Assembly (NCBI GenBank): GCA_009746045.1
Contig: RPFO01000418.1
Coordinates: 208,501-272,500 of the forward strand
From: Mesostigma viride
Taxonomy: Eukaryota > Streptophyta > Mesostigmatophyceae > Mesostigmatales > Mesostigmataceae
Reading direction: 5' to 3'
Length of the DNA: 64,000 bases
Shown here: positions 41,130-52,430 of the stretch, piece after piece
Layout: each line of letters opens with the position of its first letter
Position numbering within the stretch: position 1 is the stretch's first letter
The notes under the pieces: model-generated
The model's input: the letters and a program-made list of their open reading frames with translations, nothing else
Database searches by the model: none
Told to the model about the DNA's origin: nothing
Made by a program: the position numbers and the translations under genes

Positions 41130-42688
41130 CATCATGGCACCTTGACGCTGGAGTACTTGGCTGCACACTGATATCTTACAAGGGGCTCCCCTGGTACTGG
41201 TCGCGCCTATGGTTAGGTTATCACAAGCTCAAACCTGGGCGCCTTGTTTTTCCCACCACTCGTGAGGATCGAGGTTGCACGACAGATTCTTTATTTCAAT
41301 GATTTGATTGTGGACAATGCGCGCAAGCCCTTGGGCACGTTACATGGGCACAACCCTTATGCTGGCTTCCTGTGCGCATCACCCCCTGTTCTGAGAGTGC
41401 TCGATCTCTACGCCTGGCAGGGGGACAGATATCGGCTACGGGCATACACTGAAGTTAATGCTTGGGTGCAAAACATGCCATCGCTACACGCTTGGAACAC
41501 CCTCATCCAGGCCATCCCAGCTACATGGCATGCTCTGATGATGGCCCCACGCAAGGCCCTCCAACCGGGGGATTGGATCAGTTTTTACCCAGACGGGATC
41601 ACATCCACATATGCAAAGGTCTGGTCCGGGGAGTGTTACCTCCGGCCGGAATTCAAGTCCAAGTGGCCGACATCCTTCCAGGCCACAATGGTTGCCTCAA
41701 TCAGTTGGCGACATTATGTGTCTGTCTTCCAGCCCACCAATGTCACCGTATCCGGATGGTCCCGTGGTTAGTATCAAGGTCCTGCATGTTCCAGCCGGAC
41801 CCCACGACCCCGGCGGAGGCCATCACTTGGTTACACGTAGGCAATACGAGATTGGATACTTTACCATTGGACCCCCTGGAATTTGGCTGGACCCTGACCA
41901 TGCAAGGGGATGTCTAGGATCAGCAAATGTCTTTACGAGTACACGGCAGAATGGGGTTATGACATTTTATTGCACGAGAACCATAAGCTCCACCCTGGCC
42001 GCCCACAATGGGGCTTTCAATGGCCTGGATACAGTTGGATTAAACTTATCACCCTGGCGGTCGATCACCCTTTGGTGGACCGCAGAGCGACCGACATTCA
42101 ACATCTTTTACTGCACAGGGCAATCGGGGTAAACGCGACCCTCAGCAGTCGGTTTCACCACGATGCGACATCAGCCTGTGCACCTTCCCCTCGGAAACAA
42201 TTGAGCACCGCTTTCTCTACTGCCAAGTGAGCGGGGTGTGGCAATGGCTGTTTAACGTATGGTCCGCATGGACCGCGCTACCAGATTCCACATTAACGCT
42301 ATCCGTGCGTTGCATCATCTTCGGTATGGCGGGGACCCCCGGGGAGGAGTTATCCGACAGTCAACTAGCCTGGGTATGGCTCCGAACTAATATGCTATAT
42401 GCGATCTGGACTATCCGGAACGAGACGGTTTTCAAAGTGCGGCACGAGTACACCAAAGCCGCCGTGGTGAGGCGGTTTATCTTCCTATGGAACTCAGCAA
42501 TGCGTCGCGCTTGGCTCCTGGCGCAAGAACAATACAAGGTGTGGGACCCCGGGCCCAACAATGACAGGCCCAGCCCCTTGGAGCTCTTCCATGCTCTCCT
42601 GGGACGCAACAGGGTGTTTACTTGCATTCCTCACGGTGACCTTACGCGCGTCACTTGGCTCCCCTGGTCACATAATGCTCCTTTCTAA
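41130..42688 (+). pseudogene. LINE ORF2 C-terminal fragment (zf-RVT-like), plus copy
   Basis: Pieces in three frames: ISYKGLPWYWSRLWLG (about 41165), ARQILYFNDLIVDNARKPLG (about 41280), MPSLHAWNTLIQAIPATWHAL, then a shift near 41640, HNGCLNQLATLCVC, WGYDILLHENHKLHPGR, another shift near 42190, then IEHRFLYC...SGVWQWL and the final 150 codons open to TAA at 42686-42688. The tail RVTWLPWSHNAPF matches the minus copy. Interpreted as the region after RT in an L1-like LINE. At least three frameshifts, so dead. Confidence 0.65.
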
Positions 42689-43755
42689 ACCTTTCACCTA
42701 TCACACTACCCTCAGTGGGTGTTAAAATAAAAAATTCAGCTGGAATCGGAGTGAAGTTACGGTCTTGAAGACCTTTACACACACAGTAAACACACAAAAC
42801 GTACACGACACACAATGACCGACATTGAAGTGAGGACGGATGAGGTGTTGATGGCATGAATGGTACTTGGAATTAGAAAGTTAGTTTACTTTTATACTAA
42901 ACGGAAGATTCCGTGTTCGAATTCAGAGTTAACCTACGAGCTCCAGATGTCAACACACAAAGCACTATGTACGAATGAGCTTCAGGTGGCAAACACACAA
43001 TAACTCAACAAAAGAATCTATAACGCAACTAAAGAATCTAGACTAACAGTATTTACAGGTTGCCATTTGGCATATATACACTTGAGATTCTTGCGAGGAG
43101 ATTCCTGCGAGGAACAGCTAGGGAATCTTGACGGATTGTACAAGTACAGATGTGATATGCTGATGTTTTGCCCACGATTCGGGTAATCTAATAGTAATAT
43201 CCCATTACCGCCAACGGTACCCTATATAAAACACTAGTGCTAGACGCCTAATAGTAATTTCCCATTACCGCCAACGGCGTCCTATTCATGGGGTCAGTGT
43301 ATGATTCCAAACACCCCCCTTACTACTGACAGCATGATAACAGGGTGACCTGCCACTGTGCAGGACCAATGCACCCTTTACATGTGTGGGGCAAAACAGA
43401 CACCCCCCTTGCCCGACACAGGTGGGCAGTCTCAGAATGGCTAAGGTGGCCAGCCACTAGGACTGGAAAAGCGCACCTGAGGGAACTAGAAGAGCATAGT
43501 TACTGTAAAAGGAAGTTGGTTGATCAGGCCAGTACCCATTGAGTAACGTAGCAAACAAGTTCAGGGGACCACAGCCTCCCAGGCCAGGTCAGAAACCATA
43601 AAACAGAGGTACATCACTGGCGTTCACGTCAGAAGAAGCCTGTGGAGTACCCCTAAGCACACCTGGAATTGTACTCCAGCACTAGTACAATTTGACTTTT
43701 TTTCAACTTTGTTATTTTGTACCTCTCTTAGGTCCAAAGCTAGGAGGTAAGTGTC
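42689..43755. other. Unassigned; contains short direct duplication
   Basis: LINE 3' flank with AAAATAAAAAATTCAG soon after the stop. At 43184-43286 a block TAATAGTAATATCCCATTACCGCC... is duplicated about 70 bp apart (AATTTCCCATTACCGCCAACGG). No gene recognised. Confidence 0.4.
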
Positions 43756-43759
43756 TCAT

Positions 43760-44205
43760 CATGTTTTGACACCGTTGCACCGTTGCACCGTTGCACCGTT
43801 GCACCGTTGCACCGTTGCACCGTTGCACCGTTGCACCGTTGCACCATAAAACTACCATTTTATGATTTTGTATGGTGTCACGAGGTAACCTAACGTCCAA
43901 TACTAATGTTATAATGTCCACAAGCACTGCCTATAAAGTGGGGTGCCACTGTGCCACCGTTGCACCGTTGCACCGTTGCACCGTTGCACCGTTGCACCGT
44001 TGCACCGTTGCACCGTTGCACCATAAAACTACCATTTTATGATGCTGTATGGTGTCACGAGGTAACATAACGTCCAATACTAATGTTATATTGCCCACAA
44101 GCACTGCCCAACGTGGGGTGCCACTGTGCCACTGTTGCACCGTTGCACCGTTGCACCGTTGCACCGTTGCACCGTTGCACCATTGCACCGTGCCACCGTG
44201 ACATG
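43760..44205. repeat. Satellite of about 180 bp with internal CACCGTTG runs, array 1
   Basis: Three blocks of tandem CACCGTTG 8-mers (about 9, 8 and 6 units at 43772, 43958 and 44134). Spacers are about 100 bp, reading ATAAAACTACCATTTTATGAT, GGTGTCACGAGGTAAC and AACGTCCAATACTAATG. The monomer period is about 180-185 bp with a variable number of 8-mers. The 8-mer is shared, in reverse orientation, with the array at 63.3-64.0 kb. Confidence 0.85.
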
Positions 44206-44495
44206 TCTTGACACATCATTTTTTGACTTTTCCTAAGCAAGTAATGCAAGCACATGGCAAAATAAAATATTGATGATTACTTGAGACAAATATTAATTGA
44301 TTATCAGCATTGTCTCCAATGTCTCCTACATGTAACATATGGAGAAGCAAGTACTACGTGATCGCAACCACAATTCCTTTGTTCGCCAACTAATACATCA
44401 CAGCATAAAAAAGCTGAATAAATGGCTGAAAACTGACAAAGAGGTGCAAACACGATCAATATGAACATGAACCATAATAAACTGGTTCCCCTCGC

Positions 44496-45667
44496 TCATT
44501 TGCATCTTGCGAGTACGGCTGATGCCTTTTCCGCGATGGAGGGGCGGGGGGCGGGGGGCGGGGGCCAGGCGCTGCGAGCACGCATGCGTTCATCATCAAA
44601 GTTGCTGTGAGTCGTGAGACGAGTATGCTGAGTTGCTGCATAATGTCCCTCAGCATAATGTGGCCTATCTGGCTCCCTCATGGCGGCATAACGGTAAGCG
44701 CCCTGCAAGGGCTCACCGTGGGCCATATAATAGGAGTCATAAGGCTCGTACAGGCCATGCGATTCATCTTGCCAATCCAGCTTCCTTGCCTCATCGATCG
44801 CGGGTGCGCGCGTGCGCGGCTCTGGCTCATCTTGCCAATCCAGCTTCCTTGCCCCATCGATCGCGGGTGCGCGCTTGCGCGGCTCTGGCTCACGGCGTGC
44901 CGGCTGCCATTCTGCCCCCTGCATGCCGGTGAAGCCTTCACGTTGCCGCAATGTGGGAGGCGCAGCAGGAATGGTCGGCCGGTGAAACTCCGTGCCGCGG
45001 CTTGAGGTTGGAGCACACTCAACAGGCGTGCATGGCACTCGTTCCCTTTCCAAAGCATCAACCCTCTCCGTCAGGGATTTGACCTGTTCCTTCAGCTTCG
45101 CAGTCGCGGGGTTCTCTGGGGCGGCAGCCGGCTTTGCACGCGCTGCCAATGATGATTGGCACTTGGAAACCTTTGCATTCAAATCAGCGATCTGCATAGC
45201 CACAGACGGCGGCGCCTTCTTCCTCCCTAATTGCTTCGCTTGAAACCCCACCCAGTCCTTCAGCTCTGCGATTGCTGCCTGTGCTGCTTGCAACCCCTGA
45301 GTAAGGGGCGCTAGCCACCCTGCCGGGGGAGCTGCCGGGGGACTGCCGGGGGAGCTGCTGGCATCGCACTCTCGGACGGTGCTGACTTTGCTGCGCGAGG
45401 CGGCAGTGCCTTCCCGCCCTGGTATTCAAGCTGGCGTGCACTGAGGGCGCAAGCTCCGCTGCCCCCCCCCCCCGCCGCCTTCGAGGCGCGCTTCTTGGGC
45501 TTGACGGGTGATGTTTGTTCCTCGCTGCCATCGTCACCCCCCCCTTCCCCATCATTGTGCTCCTCCTCCACCTCCTCTTCATCGTCCAGGTCATAGCTGG
45601 CATCGCCCCCGCTTTCATCTTCATCTTCATCTTCATCGGATGGAGCAGGCGGGACGACAGCGAGCAC
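44496..45667 (-). CDS. Acidic, coiled-coil protein of unknown function, last exon (one frameshift)
   Basis: Starts at an acceptor TTCAG (45668) and reads VLAVVPPAPSDEDEDEDES, a long Asp/Glu stretch, then a basic SPVKPKKRASK that could be a nuclear signal. One frame is lost in a GC-rich Pro/Ala repeat near 45340, where a G seems missing (GGGGACTGCC against GGGGAGCTGCC). The rest runs in frame from LQAAQAAIAELKDWVGFQ (about 45296) with a coiled coil ATAKLKEQVKSLTERVDAL and a 19-residue tandem duplication (APAIDGARKLDWQDEPEPR). TAA-type stop at 44496. No enzyme motif. May be a chromatin-type or transposon accessory protein. Confidence 0.55.
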
Positions 45668-45892
45668 CTGAATTGTAAACATGCACGCATACAGAGATTG
45701 ACATTTTACATCAACAATACTTGGAAATTAATGTTTTATGGTGCTTACAAATAGAGTGCTCCTGATGGTGTGTTCTAGTATGCACATTGATCATATGCGC
45801 CAGTGTGGTTTGCGCTCGGCTGCGGTTGGATTGCGCATGGCATGTTCTAGCATATGAATGTCAACAATGCAAAACCGATCTGAGATACTTAC

Positions 45893-45956
45893 AAGATAGC
45901 CCTGCCCGGTGGTCTTGTTGGTCGCGCTCCTTAAGGGGACTCGCACGTCCAAAAGC
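45893..45956 (-). CDS. Acidic coiled-coil gene, upstream exon (64 bp)
   Basis: Bounded by CTGTTTTTCAG (acceptor, 45957 side) and GTAAGT (donor, 45892-45887). Encodes LLDVRVPLRSATNKTTGQGY plus Leu and joins in frame to VLAVVPP at 45667 across a 225-bp intron. Both splice sites are near consensus and the phase fits. This is the best evidence that the gene is real. Further exons to the right were not identified. Confidence 0.6.
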
Positions 45957-45969
45957 CTGAAAAACAGAC

Positions 45970-47719
45970 TTTAGTGAGTATCAGTTCCAATGCACATGGG
46001 AACCATCTAGTGATGATTGGGTACCATAAATATGATGTTTGGACATTCATACCACCACTTGTTGGGGGTACTACCCCCAACCACGCACCGGTGGTGAGCT
46101 AAAAATAGAAAAAGACGCTATTTACGAGATATTTTGCCCAAGACAAACCACTTGTCTAAATGACTTGCCCATACATACCTGCAAATTTCCCCCACTTTTT
46201 TAAAAGCTGGGCTATTTACATGGCCAAAATGGTCACATTTGTTTGAGTTATTAATTTTCCCGCAAAATGGGTACTTTTTTTAGCCAAAACAAATAAATCA
46301 AATCATTAACACATCAGATTGGGTCATCCATACATGCGATATTCCACTGAGTGGGGGGAAACACACTGCCAAAATTTGAGCTCAATCTGACAAGCGTAGC
46401 TCAAGTTATTGATTTTCCTGTGATGCCACCTGGGTAGACGCTAAAAGAGAATTGAGCTAGTGCTGAGCCAAAATGACATCTGTTTTGCTACCCTAGACAC
46501 CCCAAAACATGCCCACTTTGATCACGGAGTGTGAGGAGGATGTCCGGAGCGTCATACGCCCCACCCCTCCATCGGCACAGCCAGCCTTGTGAGTCTACCC
46601 TTAACAACAAGGCTGGTAGGACGACACGCCTGAGCAGCATATGTAATGCCTATCTCAGGCTAATAATGTGTGATTTTGTGCCAACAACCAAGTTGTTTCA
46701 CCCAACAACACATTAAAAACCATCTTCCAAATTGCCCAACAAGCCGGCCACGTGGAGGACCACACACGCAGTATATAAAGAGAAAATAAGCTGACTTTTT
46801 ATCCAGCCAACCTGTGGCTAGCTGCTCTGGTTAGCATGACAAAGGGTATCATTTACTCAGTGGGAAAGGTGAAGAGACCATTGGAACAACCTACCTGATG
46901 CATGTGCCACCAAAGCATTGTGTCCCGCAAAATGCACACTGCCTCCTTTCTAACAAGCACGAGCCACTTTCTTTAGGAGATAGGTGCCAGCTCGTCAGTG
47001 TCTGGGGAAAATGATGCCGCTGCTTAGGAAGACCGCGTGAATTTCCTCGAACACAACTGTCTATAAAGCAAAAGAAATTTCAGAGAAGCATGGAAATAAA
47101 AGCATTACACCTTCCCGACAGGTTGCGGGCCACGCGCTGCAGAAAGCCAGCTATGTCACAGACGAGCTTGCTAAAAGACATCCAGGAATCCAGCGATGCA
47201 GCGCCAGGACCCGCAACTTCCTGGCTGCATCTGGCCGGAAAGAAGGCAAAAAGCTTACGCTCAACGAGCTAAGAAAGCAGGAAAACGCTAGAGTAAGACG
47301 TTTAATACAATAACGTACCATAACGGGCATTTATTCGTGCCCAGGCGCACAAGAAAGGCCACCCTTTCATGGAGAGGTTGGGCACGCATCGCGCAGGCCT
47401 AATGTTATCTTACCGCAAAATGACGGGAAAGGTAAAGATAGCAGCGGGAATTTTTACGGCTTTAGAAACATCATTAAACTAGCTTTCCTTACGACCATCA
47501 AAACTGGCAACAATCGACAATCACACCGGCAGGCATCCATTATACTTTATTCATCCCGACAGAAATTCAGGCCGGACCCCCCCTGCCGATGGCAAAGAAA
47601 AAAAGCCCGCGACATTATAGATCGCAACCATCCCACCATAAATTAGAATCAGTAACTAATTTTCTCCAACAATCGAGCATTTTTTCTGCTTTCAACGTGC
47701 CAGATTTGTCACGTTTCGT
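45970..47719. other. Unassigned sequence
   Basis: 46020-46290 is related in reverse to 34080-34340. Otherwise no gene is supported. Short frames (46531-46716, 47090-47272) show no motif or splice support. AT-rich with a few 10-15 bp palindromes. Confidence 0.4.
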
Positions 47720-48634
47720 CTAAATGCAGTCGCCATGGCCACTTCCGCAAGGGGTGCGCGCACCGTGCACCCACTTTTCACGGTACGGAGGGTACCGCGG
47801 AATTTTTTTGGCGCGGAAAATATTCGCCGCGCCGAGTCCCCTTAACTGGTTGATGCGCGACTCCTGGCGGGTAAACACTGACGTGATGTCCGCCATGGCA
47901 TCCGCCAAGGTAGTAGTACTCGAATTGCAATGTAATTCGGCGGTGGCGGCAGGGTCAACCGTCAAGTTATATGGTCGGCACCACGCTACACGGATTTCAC
48001 CGGAGGCGAATGAGGTAACCTTCCATTCTCCTTCCTCGCAGCTGTAAATGGGACGCACCAACGCCACAAAGGACTGGTACTCATGGCCAGTGCTGGCTGC
48101 CCTCACACAAGCGAGTCCGAGGATGACAAGCCGCACAGCGGTGTTGCCCGTGGGAGTGGCACGCAGGTCACGCATTAGCTCAGGATCCGCATGACTGCAG
48201 ATGTCACCGATGGAGAACGACGTCACCTTGGCGGTGCTACGAGAGCCAGCCTTTTTGCACGAAACATACAGCGGAGGCCAGTCACTCTTGGTGTCTAGTT
48301 GGGCCAGGGAATCCTTTTCATCAGACAGCGTGTAGAAGTTGTGAGCTCGTGTGATGTTGTGCTCTGGAACGGTTATCTGACGAATACCGTTGATGAACCT
48401 GCTGTTGGTTGGAAACAGGAAAACCCTTGCCCACGTCGAGCATGTGAAGCACAACTGGCTTGGCCGCAGTAGCACCCCGGGATGCAATCGAGAGGCTGCC
48501 GGCTCCCTTCACGAGCACCCCCAAATATCCCAGATACTTGACGAGGCACTTCTGCGCAACTGGGTCCTGCGATGGTGCCTGTTGCAATTCAAGAGCAATA
48601 GCACAAGCAATGTCATGATTCCAAACGCCAAGAA
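47720..48634 (-). pseudogene. Unrecognised protein-coding relic
   Basis: Read from an acceptor-like AAGTGCAG near 48636: VLGVWNHDIACAIALELQQA, then KYLGYLGVLVKGAGSLSIAS, VVLHMLDVGKGF. One frameshift near 48425 leads to LFPTNSRFINGIRQITVPEH and onwards to 47720. The later part contains paired motifs KVTSFSIGDICSHADPE and KVTSFASGEIRVAWCRP, suggesting an internal duplication. Non-repetitive composition, no known domain. Probably a gene of a DNA transposon or a decayed host gene. Its first exon is partly amplified in the 83-bp array to its right. Confidence 0.45.
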
Positions 48635-49003
48635 CTGCACTTATTGTAATATTCCTTTGGTAAAATGCAATTCAAGAGCAATAGCACAAGCAATGTCATG
48701 ATTCCAAACGCCAAGAACTGCACTTATTGTAATATTCCTTTGGTAAAATGCAATTCAAGAGCAATAGCACAAGCAATGTCATGATTCCAAACGCCAAGAA
48801 CTGCACTTATTGTAATATTCCTTTGGTAAAATGCAATTTAAGAGCAATAGCACAAGCAATGTCATGATTCCAAACGCCAAGAACTGCACTTATTGTAATA
48901 TTCCTTTGGTAAAATGCAATTCAAGAGCAATAGCACAAGCAATGTCATGATTCCAAACGCCAAGAACTGCACTTATTGTAATATATACCTTTGGTAAAAT
49001 AAC
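48584..49003. repeat. 83-bp tandem array, five units
   Basis: Unit starts GCAATTCAAGAGCAATAGCA at 48584, 48667, 48750, 48833 and 48916. Units differ by one or two bases. On the minus strand each unit holds AATAAGTGCAG followed by the exon start of the 47720-48634 relic, so the array amplifies an intron-exon border. Confidence 0.95.
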
Positions 49004-49019
49004 AGCCGGATTTCCCCTG

Positions 49020-49304
49020 TCATAAATTTATCTGAGATTTCCCAGTGACACGGTCGGCTTCATCATCCGAAGCACCAGAGGCAAGTATTCTCTCAAGTTC
49101 ATTCACTGCGCCCTTGTGATACACGGCCGCTTGCATTTTCTTCCTTTCTTCATCATCTACACCTGTCACGGATACAGGGCCTGTATCATTTGTCTGCTTC
49201 TCTTGCCCCGGTGGTGCATGGCCGGGATCCATTGTGTCTGGTGGGGCTACTGCGTCCTTTTCCATCGCTGGTGCTTTCCGATATCCCCTACATGTAAAGA
49301 CCAA
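49020..49304 (-). pseudogene. Possible 5' exon, homologous to the region at 49690-49850
   Basis: Encodes AMEKDAVAPPDTMDPGHAPP, then GVDDEERKKMQAAVYHKGAV and ELERILASGASDDEAD. The reverse-complement match on the right arm of the palindrome reads AMERDTMDPGPAPPGQE. Both lead into larger coding regions pointing away from each other. No domain recognised. The protein text is conserved better than the DNA between arms, which favours real coding origin. Confidence 0.45.
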
Positions 49305-49424
49305 ATGGTGGTGGCACGGAGTGCAAAATTAATGGTGGTGGCACGCCGCCATTGTTGTTGTTGTTGTTGTGTCCCACGCCGCACACCGGTGGAGTACAAT
49401 TTGGTGGTGGCACGGTGTGCCGGT

Positions 49425-49650
49425 GCAACGGTGCAACGGTGCAACGGTGCAACGGTGCAACGGCCAGTGATTGGCCCGTTGAGCACTGATTTTGTGATAT
49501 GCGCCTAGTAAAAATTGGCCGCAAATCTTGTGCCCACGTGCGACCGGACGAATTTGCGGCCAATTTTTACTAGGCTGCATGTCAGCAAATCAGGAACGGG
49601 CCAATCACTGGCCGTTGCACCGTTGCACCGTTGCACCATTGCACCACCAA
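49425..49650. repeat. Palindrome flanked by CAACGGTG runs
   Basis: Outer arms 49455-49480 and 49595-49620 are 26-bp perfect inverted repeats (GTGCAACGGCCAGTGATTGG...). Inner arms 49503-49526 and 49552-49575 are 24-bp perfect (GCCTAGTAAAAATTGGCCGC...). Runs of CAACGGTG on the left and CACCGTTG on the right extend the symmetry. The centre is about 25 bp. Could be the fused ends of a transposon, or a head-to-head junction of two copies. Confidence 0.85.
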
Positions 49651-49902
49651 ATTTTACTCCAGAATGCCCTGTCTTTACATGTAAATGATAATTATGATAA
49701 TGAACCAGCGATGGAAGCACCAGCGATGGAAGCGATGGAAGCACCAGCGATGGAAAGGGACACCATGGATCCCGGCCCTGCACCACCGGGGCAAGAGAAC
49801 CTGACCATGGAATCATACAGGCCCTGTATCCGTGGAGACAGGTGTAGATGATGAAAAAAAAAAAAGCAAGCGACCGTATAATATTACGCAGTTCCTAAAG
49901 CC

Positions 49903-50240
49903 ATGAAGGGCCTGGGCATTATGGAGCCCGATGCGGGGGCGCAGGTTTTTGGAATGCTATTCTCGCTGCTTGTCCTGGTGGTCGTGCTGCTCGTCATGGC
50001 GAGACGAGGGCTCCGTCTTAGCGCTGCCGCCGTCTTAGCGAAATGCACCACGGATGCGTCCTGTGCTGCGGCACTTAGCAGGGACTGGGACTGTGGGTGT
50101 GGCCGCCATTGTTTGCGAAGCGTGCATTTCGAGGAGATAAGAGCGATGAGGGCAGACTTTTGGTCCAAGCCGAAGCAGGCGGATCGGAAACATTTGATAT
50201 CGAACCAGCTTTACCAAGCGGGTCAGAAAGAAGATGAAAT
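49903..50240 (+). CDS. DDE transposase-like gene, N-terminal exon
   Basis: ATG at 49903. Hydrophobic segment FGMLFSLLVLVVVLLVMARRG, then a Cys-rich start CGCGRHCLRSVHFEEIRAMR, like the CxCxxxC/L...R..F pattern that opens proteins of the next exon's family. Somewhere between about 50230 and 50420 the frame changes: intron or frameshift cannot be told apart. The hydrophobic stretch is unusual for a nuclear enzyme, so the true start could be downstream. Follows the right arm of the palindrome. Confidence 0.45.
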
Positions 50241-50392
50241 TCCGGGGAGCTTGCGTCACAAACGCAGTCGAGACGAGGGCTTCCTTTTCGCAGTGGATGG
50301 CTACAATACTTACCCAGCTGACAGGCATCAGCCAGAGTCGGCAACCCCGTTTCGGCATCGCATGTGTGAAGCCGCTTTGAATCCGCCGTGCT

Positions 50393-51589
50393 TTGTATAT
50401 CAACCCCAATATGTGGCACGCGGCTGTCAAGGAGACAACCCGCCCTCAACCTTTGCCTGGCGATCGTGATTTGGAGTCCGGCTTGGGTAGCACTGCTGGA
50501 CGGCGCATTGGGGTATCCCGGTCATTGTCTGCCAAGATTGGGGAGGCCAAGGCGCTTTGTGAGCTGTGGATTCGGCGTTGGTTCTGCCCAGCAGTTGAGA
50601 AGGATCCCCGGGATGGCGCCAGCATCATTGAGCAACCGTGCAAGAAGACTTTATACTCGGACTACACTGCAGAGCAGCAGGACTACGGAACACCTGTAGT
50701 TAGCATGTCGCTTTTCAGGAAAATTTTTGAAGCAGTGAGAGTAAGCATGCGAGTCCGGATTGAGAAATATCGCACGAAAATTATGGGTGAGTGCTCCCGC
50801 TGCCGGAAGTTAAAGGATGCCATCTTGTCTTATCGGACCACTGACCGGGCCCGGTGGGAGGCTTTCAAAGAGAAGTTAGCTGATCACACCGACTTCTTTA
50901 ATGGGGAACGGATGGCTTACCTGCAACGAAGGTTTGAGGGCTCCAAGCACTATTTTGTTTCCATAGTCATCGATGGTCTGGCGAAAATGAAGACGGCGGT
51001 TCCAACCAGGGGCAGCGCCTCGAAAGAGTGGCTTAGCAGCCGCAAGCTACATATACCCTACCAGCTGGTTTGCTCGATTTTGCACGGAGTGAGGACGTAC
51101 TTCTGGGTGATTATGCCTTGGGTAGCCAATTCTGAGGTTTCTGGTAATTCAGGGCGTGTCACTGCGACGCTGCTCACACACCAATTGTTGGAAGTGGTGG
51201 TTGAGCGACCATGGGAAAGGTCCCACAATCCTGAGATCCGCGAGTTTGGCCTTGCCACGACACTCGTCCTTCAAGTGGACGGGGGTGGGGACAACATGAA
51301 TAGCGAGCTATTGGGCTTTCTAGCGGTTCTCATTAACCGCCGTCTCTTTTCTCTCATCAGGGTGTGCCACCTGCCCCCGGGGCACACCCATAATGACGCT
51401 GATCAGAGATTTGGTTGGTTTATCCGGTGGTACAACGGGATGAAGAACCGCGTGTCAGATCTCGCACCGGTGCTCATGCTGACATTTCAAGATGTGTTGC
51501 AAGGGCTGACGCGTGCCTTTGCACACTTCTACGAGCAAGGCCCATCCGGGAGCATGGCGACAATAAACCCACTGCCGCCATCTGCCAAG
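50393..51589 (+). CDS. DDE transposase-like core (DUF7869-like), central exon
   Basis: About 399 open codons ending at a GT donor (CCAAG|GTTGGT, 51589/51590). Motifs in order: KHYFVSIVIDGLAKMKTAVP (first Asp), TTLVLQVDGGGDNMNSELLG (second Asp) and CHLPPGHTHNDADQRFGWF (GHTHxDxD). This D...D...GHTH set is shared by a large eukaryotic family annotated as DUF7869, which looks like an RNase H-fold transposase. A Cys pair GECSRCRKLK may bind zinc. The frame is unbroken. The likely role is transposition or a domesticated derivative. Family name from memory; transposase function is inference. Confidence 0.6.
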
Positions 51590-51606
51590 GTTGGTTTTCT
51601 TTAAAA

Positions 51607-51697
51607 TACTATGAATTTCTTCCGGGTTCTTCTTCTTTTCCATATGTAGCATGCCAATCTCGCCTCTGTGATTTATCATTCTCTGAGAATATATACC
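51607..51697 (+). mobile_element. Diverged 3' tail of an RLE non-LTR element
   Basis: TGAATTTCTTCCGGGTTC...TCATTCTCTGAGAATATATA resembles the family A 3' terminus (32843-32937) at about 75-80 percent by eye, including the ending (AATGA/CTGAG)-ATATATA. Oldest layer of the stack, or the tail of a third family. Confidence 0.55.
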
Positions 51698-51740
51698 CAT
51701 ACATTCTATATATATTTATATGGTACATGATTGTATACAT

Positions 51741-52415
51741 TAAGTGCGAGGACGCGGATGGGGCCGCCCTCTACTCACCCAACCACCGCCCCGACATTAC
51801 CGTGCTTGACTACGACGGGCAGGGTTGCCACCTGCTCATCGACGTCTCCGTGGCTCGGCCGCTTTCCGGTCGCCACATCCTCCGGGCGGCTGTGGATGCC
51901 GGCGCTGCTGCCGCTGTGGCTGAGCGCGACAAGTTTGCCTCCTACGGCAATGTGGGGCCCCACCGGGTCATCCCCTTTGTCCTTGAGGAGTTCGGGGCCA
52001 TGGGCCCCAAGACAGCGGAGTTTTTCCACGAGTGCTGCCAGCGCCGTGAAGACCGCCTCGACCTCGAGGGTCAGACCGCCCCGTGGTCGGCCCGCACGTG
52101 GTCCTCGTATTGGCGGCAGCGCCTGTCACTCGCCCTCACTCGCACCGTGGCTGATGTGTTATTCCGCCGCACCCGGGCCGACTTTGTCGCGACCCATGCG
52201 GTCTAGATCCTTTCCAGGCCTGCATGGTGGGCCGGCAGCGCTGTTGCTGCGTGTAGTTTTGTGCTGTATAGTTAGTTGTACCTTGTGCAGCTGGCGTGAT
52301 CCTTGGATGTCTGTGTCAGATTGCTATTAATTTCTTCAGGGTTATTCTCCCAGTTATCGGGTTTTTCCTTATGTTGCATGCCTATCTCACCTCCGTAATC
52401 TATCATTCTCAATGA
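51741..52415 (+). mobile_element. Family A non-LTR, 5'-truncated copy
   Basis: 675 bp, almost identical to 32255-32929. Encodes the endonuclease C-terminus (CEDADGAALYSPNHRPDI to FVATHAV, stop 52204-52206) and the full 3' UTR. Followed at once by ATATATATTGAGCGT, the site used by the next insertion. Confidence 0.85.
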
Positions 52416-52430
52416 ATATATATTGAGCGT

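Noticed and set aside
48584-49003. CRISPR-like array
   Set aside because: The whole 83-bp unit repeats with no unique spacers. Eukaryotic context and no cas genes.
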